Origin: Cacajao melanocephalus
Taxonomy: Eukaryota > Chordata > Mammalia > Primates > Pitheciidae
DNA length: 64,000 bases
Reading direction: 5' to 3'
Assembly: GCA_963573385.1 (NCBI GenBank)
Contig: CAUYLG010013672.1
Coordinates: 55,344 to 119,343 of the forward strand
Shown: positions 1-12,274 of the stretch, in pieces
Layout of the letters: each line of letters begins with the position of its first letter
Numbering within the stretch: position 1 is the stretch's first letter
Notes under the pieces: model-generated
The model's input: the letters and a program-made list of their open reading frames with translations, nothing else
Told to the model about the DNA's origin: nothing
The model's database searches: none
Translations under genes and position numbers: made by a program

Positions 1-2
1 AA

Positions 3-380
3 TGATATGGTTTGGCTCTGTGTCCCCACCCAAATCTCACCTTGAATTGTAATCCCTCTACTCCCCATGTGTCAAGGGCAGGACCAGGTGGAGGTAATTG
101 GATCATAGAGGCGGTTTCCCCCATGCTGTTCTCCTGATAGTGAGTGAGTCTCAGGAGATCTGATGGTTTTATAAGCATCTGGCATTTCCCCTGCTTGTAC
201 TCACTCCATCTTGCCACCCTGTAAAGAAGGTGCCTGTTTCTCTTTTGCCTTCTGCCATGATTGTAAGTTTCCCGAGGTGTCCCCAGCAATGTGGAACTGG
301 GAGTCAATTAAGCCTCTTTCCTTTATAAATTATCAAGTCTTGGGTATTTCTTCATAGCAGCATGAGAACAGACTAATACA
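3..380 (+). mobile_element. Solo MaLR LTR, THE1/MST type
   Basis: The segment opens with TGATATGGTTTGGCTCTGTG and closes with GACTAATACA, the characteristic 5' and 3' ends of THE1/MST LTRs of the ERVL-MaLR class. The internal phrases for the middle (AATTGGATCATAG, GATCTGATGGTTTTATAA) and the 3' part (CCTCTTTCCTTTATAAATTA) are also typical. No internal retroviral sequence follows, so it is a solo LTR. Only two bases of left flank are in the window, so the target duplication cannot be checked. Confidence 0.9.
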
Positions 381-1508
381 ACCAGTGTCCCTCTGCCTCT
401 ACGTCTCCCCTGACCCAGGTTGGAGAGGATCAGCTCACCATCTTCCCCATTACCACTCCTCCTCTCCACAGTTCCCTGGGACTTTTATTTCTACTTCCTG
501 TCATCCAGGACTTTCTTTTCATCAAAGCCTCTTTCCTGAGAGGGCATCTCCACCTCCCCGTTGCCTGATAATTTTTGCAAAATGGCTGCTGTGTAACGTA
601 CAAGAAATATAAATTTTTTTTAAATCATGGTTTTATACTTTCAAATTATTATTCTACCAAAAGTATAAATATGACAATAAATCTTGAACAGAAGACCCTA
701 TTTTACTATAGAAAGAATTATTTATTCCTCTCAATACTTTTACTGTAATAAATATAACATTTCTTAGCATTCCCCCACAAACACACACTGACCCCTAACA
801 CATTCACCACAGGCTTTGACCAGGCAGTGCTGCAGGAGCTGCACCTGTGCAGACACCTCAGGCGGTGCTGCAGTTCCCCAGCAACTGGGCTGTCTCCACC
901 TGCTCACCCTCTCCTCAGAGGACCCTGCCATGCTGCCCTCAGGGTTGCAGGCACAGAGCCCAGTGGTGGTCAAGCCAGTCATGTTCCCAGAGTGATGGCT
1001 CATCTCCATGTTGGAGAAAGAGTAAACAAGAGGGCCTGCAGAGGAGTACACTGAAGTGTTTGAGGGTATTTTTGAGGTATTCCCAAAGCCCAGAGAGTCT
1101 GATAGTTCCAAAGGTCAGCATTTCATGAGTACGATTAAATCAGTCTAATGTTCAACTGTGCCTTATTTCATTTTGTCACTAGGTGGCACAGGAAAGGTCC
1201 ACCGCCCCGCAATAATTCTGAATTTCCAGCTGATCCGTGTTTCACTCGCCTAGACTACAATTTTTTAATGTATTTTTCACAAGACTAAAACTGAATAAAA
1301 CATTCACCCTCCCTTTCTCTAGCCATGTGTGCATCTGTAGAATGTTTCCAGGGTTACTCTGCTGGGTATCACTGCCCTCTCCCATCATTCACCCTGAGAA
1401 GCATCCCCTCGTGGCACCAAGTTCAGTCATTTATATTCTCTCCCACATGGGCCCCTGTGCCCTGAGCCTGCCTGCCTTTTACTGTAATTATACATAAAAA
1501 GCATCTAG
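381..1508. other. Unique sequence, no gene seen
   Basis: No repeat family or exon recognised. Overlapping short frames on both strands at 764-1128 have no recognisable domain. A CTCF-like motif lies at 1176-1189. Confidence 0.5.
1176..1189 (+). promoter_or_regulatory. Candidate CTCF motif, plus orientation
   Basis: TCACTAGGTGGCAC matches the published CTCF core CCASYAGRKGGCRS at 13 of 14 positions; only the first base differs. It lies in unique sequence. Binding is inferred from the motif alone. Confidence 0.35.
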
Positions 1509-1520
1509 TCAAAGATTTTC

Positions 1521-1808
1521 TTTTTGAGGCACAGTCTCACTCTGTCACCCAGGCGGAAGTGTAGTGGTGCAATCTCGGCTTACTGCAACCTTCACTTCCC
1601 AGGTTCAAGCAACTCTCGTGTCTCAGCCCCGGAGTAGACAGGACCACAGGCGTGTGTCACTACGCCCAGCTAATTTTTGTATGTTTTTAGTTCCAATGGG
1701 GTTTTTCTATGTTGGCCATGCTGATCTCAAACTCCTGGCCCCAAGCATTCTACCCGCCGCAGCCTCCCAAAGTACTAGGATTACAGGCATGGGCCACCGC
1801 ACCTGGCC
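1521..1808 (-). mobile_element. Alu SINE, full length, inverted
   Basis: Read on the minus strand it is a dimeric Alu; on the plus strand the landmarks are GAGGCACAGTCTCACTCTGT, CCCAGCTAATTTTTGTA and GGATTACAGGCATGGGCCAC. A diverged 12-bp target duplication flanks it (TCAAAGATTTTC at 1509, TCAAAGACTTTT at 1809). The high divergence fits an older J/S Alu. Confidence 0.93.
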
Positions 1809-1884
1809 TCAAAGACTTTTGAACTGAAATTTCCTTCTTCTGAACTCCAGGTATTAATAGCTTATAACATAAGATATGGGATGG

Positions 1885-2010
1885 GAAAAGTGTGGACTTT
1901 GGGATGAGGCGCACCTGAGTTTAAATTCTGACTTCACTTTTTTCCAGCTGTGCAGCCTCGGGCAAGTTACTTAACTTCTCTCCCTCTTAGGTTTCTCAGC
2001 TATAAACAGC
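1885..2010 (+). mobile_element. MIR SINE fragment
   Basis: The order 'tggacttt', 'cctgagtttaaattctgact', 'ctgtgcagcctcgggcaag', 'ttacttaacttctct' and 'tttctcagctataaa' is the MIR core and its 3' side. It is ancient and diverged. Confidence 0.75.
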
Positions 2011-2935
2011 AGTGTGGGGAGATAGAACTCTTCTCTTCCTGTAGTGGGGCTGAAACCTCACTGAAGCTGGGAGTACAGATCCCACAGGAATGAGAGAAGG
2101 CCACGGTGGCCCAAATGAGCCCTATCTCAGTAAGGTTGGGGATGTTAGCAAGGAGAGAGGAGCTGAAATCTCCCAAGAGAAGGAGATGTGACATTAGGAC
2201 TGTGTGGTTTGACTGGTGGGACTGCAAGGTGGAACGGAGGTTGGGAGAGGAGCAGCCATATGTGTAGCCTTGCCTAAAGACTGGGTCTGCAAGGCCCTAG
2301 TATAGAGTGAGGGAAAGGAGAAGCCCCCTCTGTTCTCCCTACTGCCCTATTATAGCTTCTTTCCAACCTGTCAGTTCACATAGTTACACAACTGCAGTAT
2401 GACCCACTGTGGGTTTCTCTGGGGAAATCATGTAAAGGGAGAAGCAGTGGGTAAAGAAATTTCAACTCTTGGAGCCTCCACCAAAGACCGGGGTCTGTGA
2501 TCCTCTGCCCCACCACACTAAGAGCTACGAAGTGGAGTCCCATCTTAGCAGCAGTGGAGAGACCTGTGGACCTACAGAGGTAGAAAACATCTCCCATGAC
2601 ATGAGAAAATAAAACTGAGTATCACTGTCCCCGACAAATTTGTAATGGAACATTTTCACAGACGGAAACATAGGCTCCTCCTACACCTGAGTTGTAAGAT
2701 GGAAAATGTGGAGATGGGAAGGAGTGGAGAGCTCTATGTGATCACATGCCCAGCTCAGGATTAATTTTATCCAGTTCATTCCTCAACGTCTAGTGAACTA
2801 ATATATCTAAGCAATGACCATCAGTGGCTCCCATAATCGCGTAAATAGAGATTCCAGGTAGCAGGGCTTCCCCAAGAGAGTGGATACCACCACAGATGAA
2901 GTAGTACTGCCTAAACCAACTAAGCATCAGTCTGG
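2011..2935. other. Unique sequence, nothing recognised
   Basis: No repeat, exon or RNA gene recognised. Short frames on the minus strand are not supported by any domain. Confidence 0.5.
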
Positions 2936-3395
2936 CTGAGTCTTTAGAACCAGGTGCCAATTTACAGAGAAATACAGGGAACAGAGGAACATGTTAATAC
3001 ACATGTTGGGGAGGCAATCAGTGAAATCCAGATTGTGGAAAATCCTACAAATTAAACAACCAGTTTGTTTAACAAAATAAATGGCAAGGAAAAAGTATGA
3101 GAGGGATCTTATAAAATAAGATACTCTAAATTTATATCAACTAACATGCAGAGCTTATTTGGATTCCAGTTCAAACAAACAAATACACACACACACAGAG
3201 AAACGGTGAACCTTATGACACTTAGGAAATGAGTGGAAATTTGAACACTGACTAGATATTTGATGACATTAAGAAATTATTGTAAATATTTTTGGTGTGA
3301 CAATTGTATAGTAGTTATGCTTATTAAAACAGTTCTATTTATTCAGAGATATTGTATTGTAAAGAATCTAACTTTGCCTTAAGAGAGGGTCTGGC
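2936..3395 (+). mobile_element. Probable old L1 3' UTR fragment
   Basis: The run around 3225-3300 ('gaacactgactagatatttg', 'aagaaattattgtaaat', 'ggtgtgacaattgtatagta') resembles the 3' UTR of old mammalian L1M subfamilies. A short AC tract lies at 3184-3197. The limits are approximate. Confidence 0.4.
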
Positions 3396-3672
3396 TTTTG
3401 CCCCAAACTTCTGGGAGATAATCTAAATCCTTAGAATGTCATGCCTAATAGGAGGGTCTTAGTTCGAGGTTAGGGCTGGCCACACCAAAAGTCTAAAACT
3501 GTGATTTATGGTGGTGGCCTTGAGTTACGTAATATCAATTTGATCTCTGGAGGGGCTGAGTCTGAGGTCAGCCACATGGGCAGTTGATCATGGATCCCCA
3601 GTAAAGAAGGTGGACACCAAAGCTCAGGTGAGTTTCTTAGGTTGTCAATACTCTGCGCATATTGTTACACGT

Positions 3673-4037
3673 TGCATTAGTGTGCTTGGGCTTCTGTATA
3701 AAATATCAAATTGGGTCACTTATACAATAGAAGTTTATTTCTCACGGTTCTGGAGGCTGGAAGTTTGGTACCAGGGTGCCAGCATGATCTGGTTCTGGGA
3801 GGGCTTTCTTCCTGACTCGCAGACAGTTGCCTTCTTGCTGAGTTTTACACTGTGGAAAGAAAGTGTTTCTGGTCTCTTCCCCTTCTTATGAAGACACTAA
3901 TATCATTGAGGCTTCACCCTCATGACCTCGCCTAACTTAATTTTCTCCCAAAGGTCTTACCTCCTAATATCATCATATTGAGGGTTAGGGCTTCACCATA
4001 TGGATTGACAAGGGGAACAAACTTTCAGTCCATAACA
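3673..4037 (-). mobile_element. MaLR LTR (MST/MLT1 type), inverted
   Basis: The inverted LTR signature is clear: TGCATTAGTGTGCTTGGGC at the start, 'agaagtttatttctcacgg', 'ttctggaggctggaagt', 'cctcatgacctcgcctaa' and the terminal CAGTCCATAACA. No clean 5-bp duplication was found. Confidence 0.85.
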
Positions 4038-4039
4038 CG

Positions 4040-4435
4040 CAGCAATACCAGAAAAGTAGTGCTGCCGATGACTCCATGGGGAGAAGGCAATAGAAGCTCT
4101 GTTGAAACACTGTAGACCACATCCTAGGCACTCCTTCCCTTGGTTGAATTTAATCTGTATTCTTTGCCTGTAATAAACCATAACCATTAGCATAATAGCT
4201 ATCAGTGAGTTCTCTGTGGAGCCCCCTCTCTAATTTTGCAGTAGGTGTCAGAAGTGAGAGTGGTCTTGTGTGTATTGTGTGCCCTCAAACACCACAGATA
4301 CACACTGAACTATTTATAAGTGAATTGATGGGATGTCTGGGGTATATAGAAAGGGCTGCGGAAAGAGCAGAATTATCCATGGATTGGAAGCCATTGTATC
4401 TTCAAGATTCTCTATAATAAAAAGTTAAAATATTT
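4040..4435 (+). mobile_element. Possible ancient LTR fragment
   Basis: The stretch 'cctgtaataaaccataacca' followed by 'ggtgtcagaagtgagagtgg' and 'tcttgtgtgtattgtg' resembles the 3' part of an old ERVL-like LTR. No termini were resolved and the family is not named. Confidence 0.35.
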
Positions 4436-5078
4436 TAGCTAGTCTGCTCAGGCAAATCTCCCTGACTCAGATGAAAGAGATTCCCCTTCCCATTACCACT
4501 TCTTGATTAGGACTCCTAGGCCGCACTGCCTTCTCTTGAGCTTAGAGGTGGAGACAGGGCCACGTGGCCTAAGTTAGGTGGGCACTGAGAAGAACTTCAG
4601 GCAGAGCAGTCATCAGTCCCTATCAACAGTGCTTGGCCAGCTGTTGCTGAAAGGAAGCCCTTGCTGGAAACCCAAGGACAGATAACAAAGCCACATAGCA
4701 GTTGATGGATGGTGCCTGTTGAATGGAGTCAGGCATATGTGGTTACTAAGGTGACAGCACATGAATGCTGGTGCTTGAACAAGTCCCGCTGGGGGTGACT
4801 GTGCTGGGCATCAGGGTGCTTCACTCTGACCAGTATCTGCCCCTCCTCACTCTGCTTGGGAACTGCACAATGTGAACCTTGCAAGGAGACAGCACTTGTC
4901 TCCACTAGATAAATTACAGAAGACTAGAGGCCCACTCTCTCCAGTGAGTGGAATGTGGGCTTGGCCTCAGAAAAGCCTGTCCTAGAATCTGAAACTGTGG
5001 ATCAGGAGGCAGGGGTTGTTTAGAATCTCTTGCGGAAGCAGGGGAGGGGATAGTTGTCAACATGATTCTAATGCTAGT
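4436..5078. other. Unique sequence, nothing recognised
   Basis: Moderately GC-rich sequence without recognisable repeat or exon. Confidence 0.45.
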
Positions 5079-5079
5079 G

Positions 5080-5400
5080 GCAGTTCCAGATGAGAGCTCC
5101 AGCATCCACAGCCTCAGGGTGGTTGGCCAGGGTGGTGCCAGCCTCAGTGTTCAGGGTTTGGGGATGGCAGTAGACCTGACATCAGCTCCTGCATCCAGGG
5201 TCCACACAGATGACAATGTGACAGTGTCAGCTTCTGCATCCAGTCTCTAGAGGCAACAGTGGCAGTGTTGCCTAAAGCATTCAAGGTTTAGGGTAGCCAT
5301 GGCTGTGGTGTCATCTGTAGTATTCAAGGTCTATGGTGGTTGTGGCTGTGGTATCAGGTGCACATTCAAGGTCTAGGGTGGCCTTGCTGCATTCATGACC
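5080..5400. repeat. Degenerate minisatellite, 42-50 bp period
   Basis: The phrase ATTCAAGGTYTA recurs at 5279, 5322 and 5364, spacings of 43 and 42 bp, each followed by a 'gtggctgtggt'-like stretch. More diverged units upstream start with 'agctcctgcatccagggt' and 'agcttctgcatccagtct' at a 46-50 bp spacing. The units are G/T-rich on the plus strand. Confidence 0.65.
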
Positions 5401-5955
5401 TGCATCTCATCCTAATCTGGCTACTCCTTCACCATGACCTTGTTTACTCTTCTAACCTGCTCGGTTCCTTAAACTTCTTCATATTTTTTTGATCATGGTT
5501 CCATAGCTTTTCTCTTGATTGTATCAGCTACCTTTTACCCAGTCCATACATTTCTCCACTGCTTAATTTAACTGATCTTAGTTTCTGTTTGTAACCAAGA
5601 CTCTGAGCCAGTTACATGATCCTTTACTCAATTTCTCTCATTTCTGGACCCAAAGTCTTGTCTGTCTTCCCTGGGGTCCTCTGACCTCATGATTATCTCT
5701 CTCCCCCTCCATCTCTCCTCACCGATTCTATCCAAGAGAGTCTTTGGTAGTCAGGGCAGAAGTCCTGTCTCTTCTAAGACACAAACATTTCAGTATGCTA
5801 CTTTGTAAAAACATGCACTATTGAAATTAATCATAAAACTCCCTTTCTCTGCTTTAAACCTGTCAAAAAATAGCCCCAAGTACAAAATAAACTGGATGCT
5901 TAAATGCGGTGGATCAGAGAGGAGGAAAAAATATCTGGAAGAAAATATTTGTTCT
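5401..5955. other. Unique sequence, nothing recognised
   Basis: Pyrimidine-rich around 5480-5780. No repeat or exon could be named. Confidence 0.45.
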
Positions 5956-6388
5956 ATAGAAAGACTTGTACATAAATGTTCACAGCAGTTTTATTCATAG
6001 TAGCCCCAAACCATAAGCAACCTAAGTGTCCATTAACAGAGGAATGGATAAACAAACTGTATTCAAAGGACAGAATATTACGCAACAACAAGAACGATCG
6101 AATTATTGCTCCATGCAACATAACGTTGAAGGAAAAAGTATAAACAAAAGAGTACATAATTATGATTGTAGTTACATAAAGTTCTAAAACAGGGAAAATT
6201 AAATGATGTTCATATAAATCAGGAAGTGGTTGACTGTGGTCTTGGAGGGGTCAGAATTAATTGGGAAGAGGTCCAAAGAAAGGTTTTCTGGTGATGAAAA
6301 TGTTCATTGTCTTGGTAGGGGTGGGAGTTACACAGGTATATACATTAGGCAAAGTTCAAGGCCTGTAGATTACATTCAATGTAAATTA
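5956..6388 (+). mobile_element. Old L1 (L1M) 3' end
   Basis: The 3' end of L1 ORF2 and its UTR are recognisable: 'gttcacagcagttttattca', 'gtgtccattaacagaggaat', 'ataaagttctaaaacaggg', 'gttcattgtcttggtagggg', 'gttacacaggtatatacatt'. The original tail is replaced by the Alu fragment that follows. Confidence 0.85.
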
Positions 6389-6390
6389 CA

Positions 6391-6509
6391 TAGGAGGCTG
6401 AGGCAGGAGAATCACTTGAACCCAGGAGGCAGAGCTTGCAGTGAGCTGAGATTGTGCCACTGCACACCAGCCTGGGTGACAGAGGGAGACTTTATCACAA
6501 CAACAACAA
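6391..6509 (+). mobile_element. Alu 3' fragment
   Basis: Only the right-monomer 3' half is present: 'aggaggctgaggcaggagaa', 'tgcagtgagctgagattgtg', 'cactgcacaccagcctgggt', then a (CAA)n-rich tail. It joins the L1 remnant directly, so it is a 5'-truncated insertion or a deletion product. Confidence 0.9.
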
Positions 6510-6600
6510 ATTATATACATAATATAATTTGAGATTATATATATGCATATTATATATATAATTTGAGATTTTATTTATATATATATATAATCTCAATGCC
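6510..6600. repeat. AT-rich (TA)n low-complexity tract
   Basis: Runs of alternating TA with the repeated phrase 'ataatttgagatt' follow the Alu tail and were probably seeded by it. Confidence 0.85.
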
Positions 6601-9065
6601 TTAAAAGCCAAGGAAGAAAGAAAGGAATAGAAAACTCTTCCAAACTTGACTTTTCACTGCATTGGCTTCCTGTCAAATCTACCCATTTCTTGTTAGTTTG
6701 ATTTCAAAATAAAACACATTCTCCAAGAACTTCTAGGTCTCCAAGTGCAGGCAGAGTGTGCCCCAGAGGCCTGAAGTCCGTCCTCCAACAGAGACATGGG
6801 GGCTGGCTGTTAGAGGCAAATGCAGGCTGAGTATGCACAAAAATGGTGATAAAATCCTAGGGGCCATGGCGAAGTACTGACAGCAGCGTCTTCTCAAATA
6901 TCCCCTGCCACCAATGCCTACCCTGTTGGTCTGTTGTGAAGATTCCAACTACTGATGTAAAGCTCCTAGCATGTGGCAGAGTCTCTGTAAGTGATGGTCA
7001 GCATAATTGTTTTTCAGAGGCTGACCTGAAACCCTTAAGGAGCAACAGAGAGGGAGGGAGAGAGGGAGAGCAAGAGGGAGAGGGAGATAGAAGGAGAGTA
7101 GGAGAAAAAGAAAATAAACTGAACAAGAAGCCCCCAAACCTGAAAGACCGAATGACCACAACTGAATGCCAATATTGAGTACACGCAGTCCCAAGTCTGG
7201 ATGTCCCTGCAAAGCACAAAACAGTCTTGCTGCCTCTGCATATGACCTGACTGAAACAAACATCATTTGGAGGCAGGCACCATATGTGCACACCTGCACA
7301 CACACACACCCCACATACATGTTCATTATCTGGTAGCCTAGTTTAAAACTAGTGCAGCTGGGTGAAACCTTCCCTGGTGACCGTCTTGGAAGCTCGAGGT
7401 TAAACCTTACACATGCTTCAGTGCACAAGCAGCACTGTGGGAACCGAGGTAGGAGGATTCCCTGGGGTTGTTGGTGCTACTTGTTCAATGGACAAGTTTT
7501 ATTTTCAGAAGAAAGCGGAAGACGCTGGTTAAAGTCTACTATACACTACGAATCATGAGAATTGCCCACATCCCCCGTAGAGACTGAGTTCTGTTCTTTA
7601 GCTCAGTGAAAGCTTTAGCCACTCCTGGGTGAACTGCCAAATACCACAGAGTGGGCTGGGGAGAGGGGGTGGGATCCACTCATTGGCAGGATTTTAAAAC
7701 AATAAGACTTTTAAATCTCTCTGGAAGCATTTCAATGTGATTGGGAAAGGGAAAATACACTGGATAACCTTCCAAATATCTTACTGTTCCTAAATGAACG
7801 CCCTCTGAGATTCATTGCTTTAAGTACAGTCCTATAATGCCCTACAGATAAGCCTAAGATTTGCTTTTTCTGTGAAAGTGTTTTTGTGCCTTAAACATAC
7901 ACATTTTTCAGAATCTCAAGCTTGTATATGCCCTTTCCATACCCCTTCCTGTAAGGATTTCCGCTCCCAGGCCCTGCGTGGGCCAGTAGGCCTCATAACA
8001 TGCCTTTCCTCCACCCCACTTGGATTAGCATGGACATACAAGGTTTGGGGATGATCCGCTGGAGTGGGGAAGCTGGATGCCAGGTCAAGGCACAAGGAGG
8101 TGAATTACTTTTCTGGCTATAGGATGGATTCAATCTGCACCTGAACCAAAGTAACTCTGCCAGTGCTCACCACCGTCCTGGTCCACTCCGAGACTCCTGT
8201 GTGAATGTATGAATTCAACTTGGCGAAAAGGCAGAGCCCTAGCTGGGAAGGGTAACTGACACATGACAAGGGAGTGGGGATGGGGGAGAATTAGACGCTT
8301 TGGTAAAACAGTACCACTGGCCTCTCTCCACTTACATCCTGTGAGCTGCATCTGCAGCCAGGAAGATGTGCTCAGGTCTAGTTCTCTACCTTCTCTCTGA
8401 GTTTGTTGAACAAAGGGTTGGGCATGCCACTCAGGGTCATATAAATGTTTCCATCAGCAGAAGATCAAGCATCTCCCTGCACTTAACATACTTTGCCATC
8501 TTAAATAAACAGCACAGAAACAAAGTGGTTTTACTTTAGCGCCCATGACCACATGTCTTTGTCTTCAACTGAAAAGCTGGTGCAAATAGTCTAAAGCAAA
8601 CAGACTTGTTAAAGAAAGGCAGACTCTTGTTGGCATTCACAGTGGAAAACTCCCCACAGGTCTTCCTGATGGCAGAGACGTCTGTGCGCCAGTCAGCTGG
8701 TGCCCAGCTGGTGAGGATAGTGGCAGCTCCAGCAGGAGGCTGGCTGTCTGGCTCAGCAGGGTGTCTCATCTCCCTTCTCTGTCCCTAGGCCAGAGTGAAT
8801 TCATCTTCTCTGAAAGATCAGTTCTCCCTAGTTCAAGTTCTGATTATATACAAAAGAAGAGGATAAGGCAGGTTACAGTTAAAGAAAAAATGAGAAGCAG
8901 GAAATTTTTTTTCACAGCCCAAAATGCAAAACCTAAACTCCAAAGAAATTGTAAAAAAGGGAAACAATGGCAATGTGAAATGCTAACAAAGGGGTAAGCT
9001 GGATAGTGAGGGACATGTGGGAACTTATCTCCATTGCATTTCTGCACATTTAAAATTGTTTCAAA
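6601..9065. other. Unique sequence with one purine-rich tract
   Basis: No exon or repeat family recognised apart from the GA-rich tract at 7045-7115 and a short CA tract near 7297-7310. The 159-residue minus-strand frame at 6949-7428 crosses the GA tract and owes its length to it. Confidence 0.45.
7045..7115 (+). repeat. (GA)n/(GGGA)n purine tract
   Basis: About 70 bases are almost entirely G and A on the plus strand (AGAGGGAGGGAGAGAGGGAG and similar). Homopurine runs of this kind can adopt triplex structures. Confidence 0.85.
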
Positions 9066-10540
9066 GCAAAATGGCAGAAGGGGAGGTTTCAAAGCTCATT
9101 CCTTCATAGAAAATCAATTTGAAACACTACTCACACACAAAACAATCTTCACTAGAGCTAAGAAATTCAGGTAAAAGATTACAGCACCTGGATAGTGCAC
9201 AGAAATAAGAAAAGACACATTGAAGAGGGTAGGAAGGACAATTTCACATTAACTAAGCAACACCTTTTCCAAGCCTGCCCAGTGTGAGGCAGATACCTTC
9301 GCTGAGCTCAGTGAAGTGGTGAGCACTCAACTTCACCACCGACCCCAACACCAGGCCTTCCCCAGTGAATCCAGCCCCAACAGACCCAGACTCCAGGCCA
9401 TCTCCTGAGGACCCAGGTTCCATGGACCCTGGCACCAGGCCAGCCCCTGTGACCCTGCAACTTCACTCCTGAAAACCCTCCTGAACAATGAGCAAAAGAA
9501 GAATTCAAAAAGAAAATAAAGAAATATCTTGAGACAAATGAAAATAAAAATACAACTTACCAAAATTTATGGGATATAGCAAAAGTAGTTCTAAGAGGGA
9601 ATTTTATGGCAATAAACATCTACCTTAAGAAAAAAGGAAGATCTCAAATAAACAACCAAATTTTACACCACAAGAAACTAGAAATAGCAGAACAAACTAA
9701 GCCCAAAGTTAGAAGAAGGAAGTAGATAATGAAAATAAGAGCAGAAATCAATGAAATAGAGGTTAGAAAAAACAGTGAAAAAGATCAATGGAAGTAAGTG
9801 TGGTTTTTTTTTTGAAAGATAAAGTTGACAAGCTTTTAGTTAGACTAAGAAAAAGAGAGAAGACTCCAATAAGTAAAATTATAAATGAAAGAGAAAACAT
9901 TACAATTGATACCACAGAAATACAAAGGGCCATAAGAAATTACTTTGAACAGTCATATGCCGACCAATAGTATGACCTAGAAGAAATGGATAATTCCCTA
10001 GAAACATACAATCTACCAATACTGAATCTTGAAGAAAGAAATAATCTGAACAGACTATTAACAAGAAGATTAAATCAGTAATCAAAAGCCATCCAGCAAA
10101 GAAAAGCCCAGGACCTGATGACTTTACTTGTAAATTCTATCAAACATTGAAAGAAAACTTGATGCCAATTCTTCTCAAACTCTTCCAAAAACTTGAAGAA
10201 GAGAGAGCACTTCCAATCTCATTTTATAAAGCCAGCATTATCCTGATACCAAAGCCAGACAAGGATATTATAATAAAACAAAATTGTCTCTGGTTGCAGA
10301 TGACATGATCTTATATGTAAAAAACCCTTAAGATTGCCAAAGGAAACTATTAAAATTAATAAATGAATTCAGTAAAGTTGCAGGATACAAAGTCAACATT
10401 CAAAAATCAGTTGCATTTTCACAAACTAATAGCAAGTTATCAGAAAGAGAGGTTAAGGAAGCAATCCCATTTACAACGGCATCAAAGAAAATAAAATACT
10501 TAGAAATAATTTAATCAAGGAGAGTAAAGATCTGTGCATT

Positions 10541-10968
10541 AAAGTCAGAACTTTTACTTTGAGTTATTACACTATTAAAGTATATCATTTATTAATTGCT
10601 TCAATTACAAAACGAAGCTTTGACATTGTAAAAAAAAACTGCTTTTTTTCAAAACTAAAAAAATAGGTCTCAGATTTGTTTTTTGGACTGTTAAAAAAAA
10701 GGGTATGTTTTGGTAGATGTTACTACCATAACAAGATAACTCAAGGGTGAATTATTATTTAAACTTTTCTTATTTTTGTATTTCATCACATCTGCTTCTA
10801 GTAGCAACAGCAGAGTTGCAACTGAAATAGATCCTGGGAAAACAGCATACTATGTAGCTTTTACTGTTTGATATGCCAAATTTTTTAAAATTCTGTATCT
10901 GATTACCTATAATGAGATACACTTACCAAAATAATAAAAATCAGGTTTTTTTTAAGAAAGGAAATTGA
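10541..10968. other. Unexplained AT-rich insert within L1 ORF2
   Basis: L1 ORF2 sequence ends at 'aaagatctgtgcatt' and resumes at 'aaattgaagaagacacatg'. Between them lie about 430 bases that are not L1, contain several A and T homopolymers, and show neither an Alu nor an LTR signature. No poly(A)-plus-target-duplication pair was clear, so I cannot say if it is a DNA transposon, a retrocopy of a 3' UTR or a filler insertion. Confidence 0.6.
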
Positions 10969-12274
10969 AGAAGACACATGTAAATGGAAAGATATCACAC
11001 TCATGGGTTGGAAGAGTTAGTATTATTAAAATGTTCGTACTACCCACAGCAATCTAGAAACTCAATACAATCCCTATAAAAATTCCAATGGCATTTTTTC
11101 CCAGAAACAGAAAAAACAACTGTCAAATCCATACTGAACCAGAGAAGACTTTGAATAGCCAGGGTCTCTTGTTCTTGCTCTTGAACAAAACTGAAGAATC
11201 ACACTTCATGATTTCATACTATAAAACAAAGCTATGATAATCAAGAGAGCATGGTATTGGCGTTAAAAAAAAAGACATATAGATCAATGGAACACAATAG
11301 AAAGCACGGAAATAAGTCCATACATTTAGGGTCAATTGATTTTCAACAAAGGTACCAGGAATATACAATGGAGAAAGGACAGTTTCTTCATTAATTAGTG
11401 TTAGTTTCTTCAATAATTAGTGTTAGGAAAACACAAATTTTATTCAGAAGAATAAAATTTGACCTTTATCTCATGCCATATGTGAAAACCAACTCACAAT
11501 GGATTAAGGATTTAAACATAAGACACAGTCCTGTCAAACTTCTAGAAGAACACACAGGGAAGACGTTTCTTGACACTGGTCTGGGCAATGATTTTTTAGA
11601 TATGACCCCAAAAGCACAGGCAACAAAAACAAAAGTAGACAAATGAGATCACAGCAAACTAAAAATGTCTGCACAGCAAAGGAAACAGTCAGCAAAGTGA
11701 AGAGACAATCTATGAAACTGAAGAAAATGTTTGCAAATCATACATCTGATAAAGGGTTAATATCCAAAATATAAAAGGAACTCATACAACCCAACAGCAA
11801 AAAGAACAACAACAAAACAAAAATAAATAAATAACCTGATTAAGAACTAGAAAAAAGGACTTTAACTGTCATTTTTCCACAGAAGACATGCAAATGGTTA
11901 CATGAGGTATACGAAAAAGTACTCAATATCATTAGTCATCAGAGAAATGCAAAACAAAACAGTGATGAGATGTCACCTGCACCTGCTAGAATTAGTTATC
12001 AAAAAGGCTAAAGATAACAAACATTGACAAGAGTGTGGAGAAAGGGGAATCCTTGTTCACTGTTGGTGGAAAGGTAGATTGGTTTAGCCATTGTGGAAAA
12101 TAGTATGGAGCTTGAAAATTAAAAATAGAACTACCATATAACCCAGCAATCCCATTTCTGAGTATACTTCCAAAGGGAATGAAATCAGTATCTCAAAGAG
12201 ATATCTGTACACCCAAGCTCATTGTAGTATTATTTACAATAACTAAAATGTGAAATCAACCCAGGTGTCCAGGG

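Noticed and set aside
6949..7428. 159-residue minus-strand frame with a hydrophobic stretch
   Set aside because: It crosses a purine tract (reading Leu/Ser/Pro-rich on the other strand), other frames are equally open, and no domain is visible.
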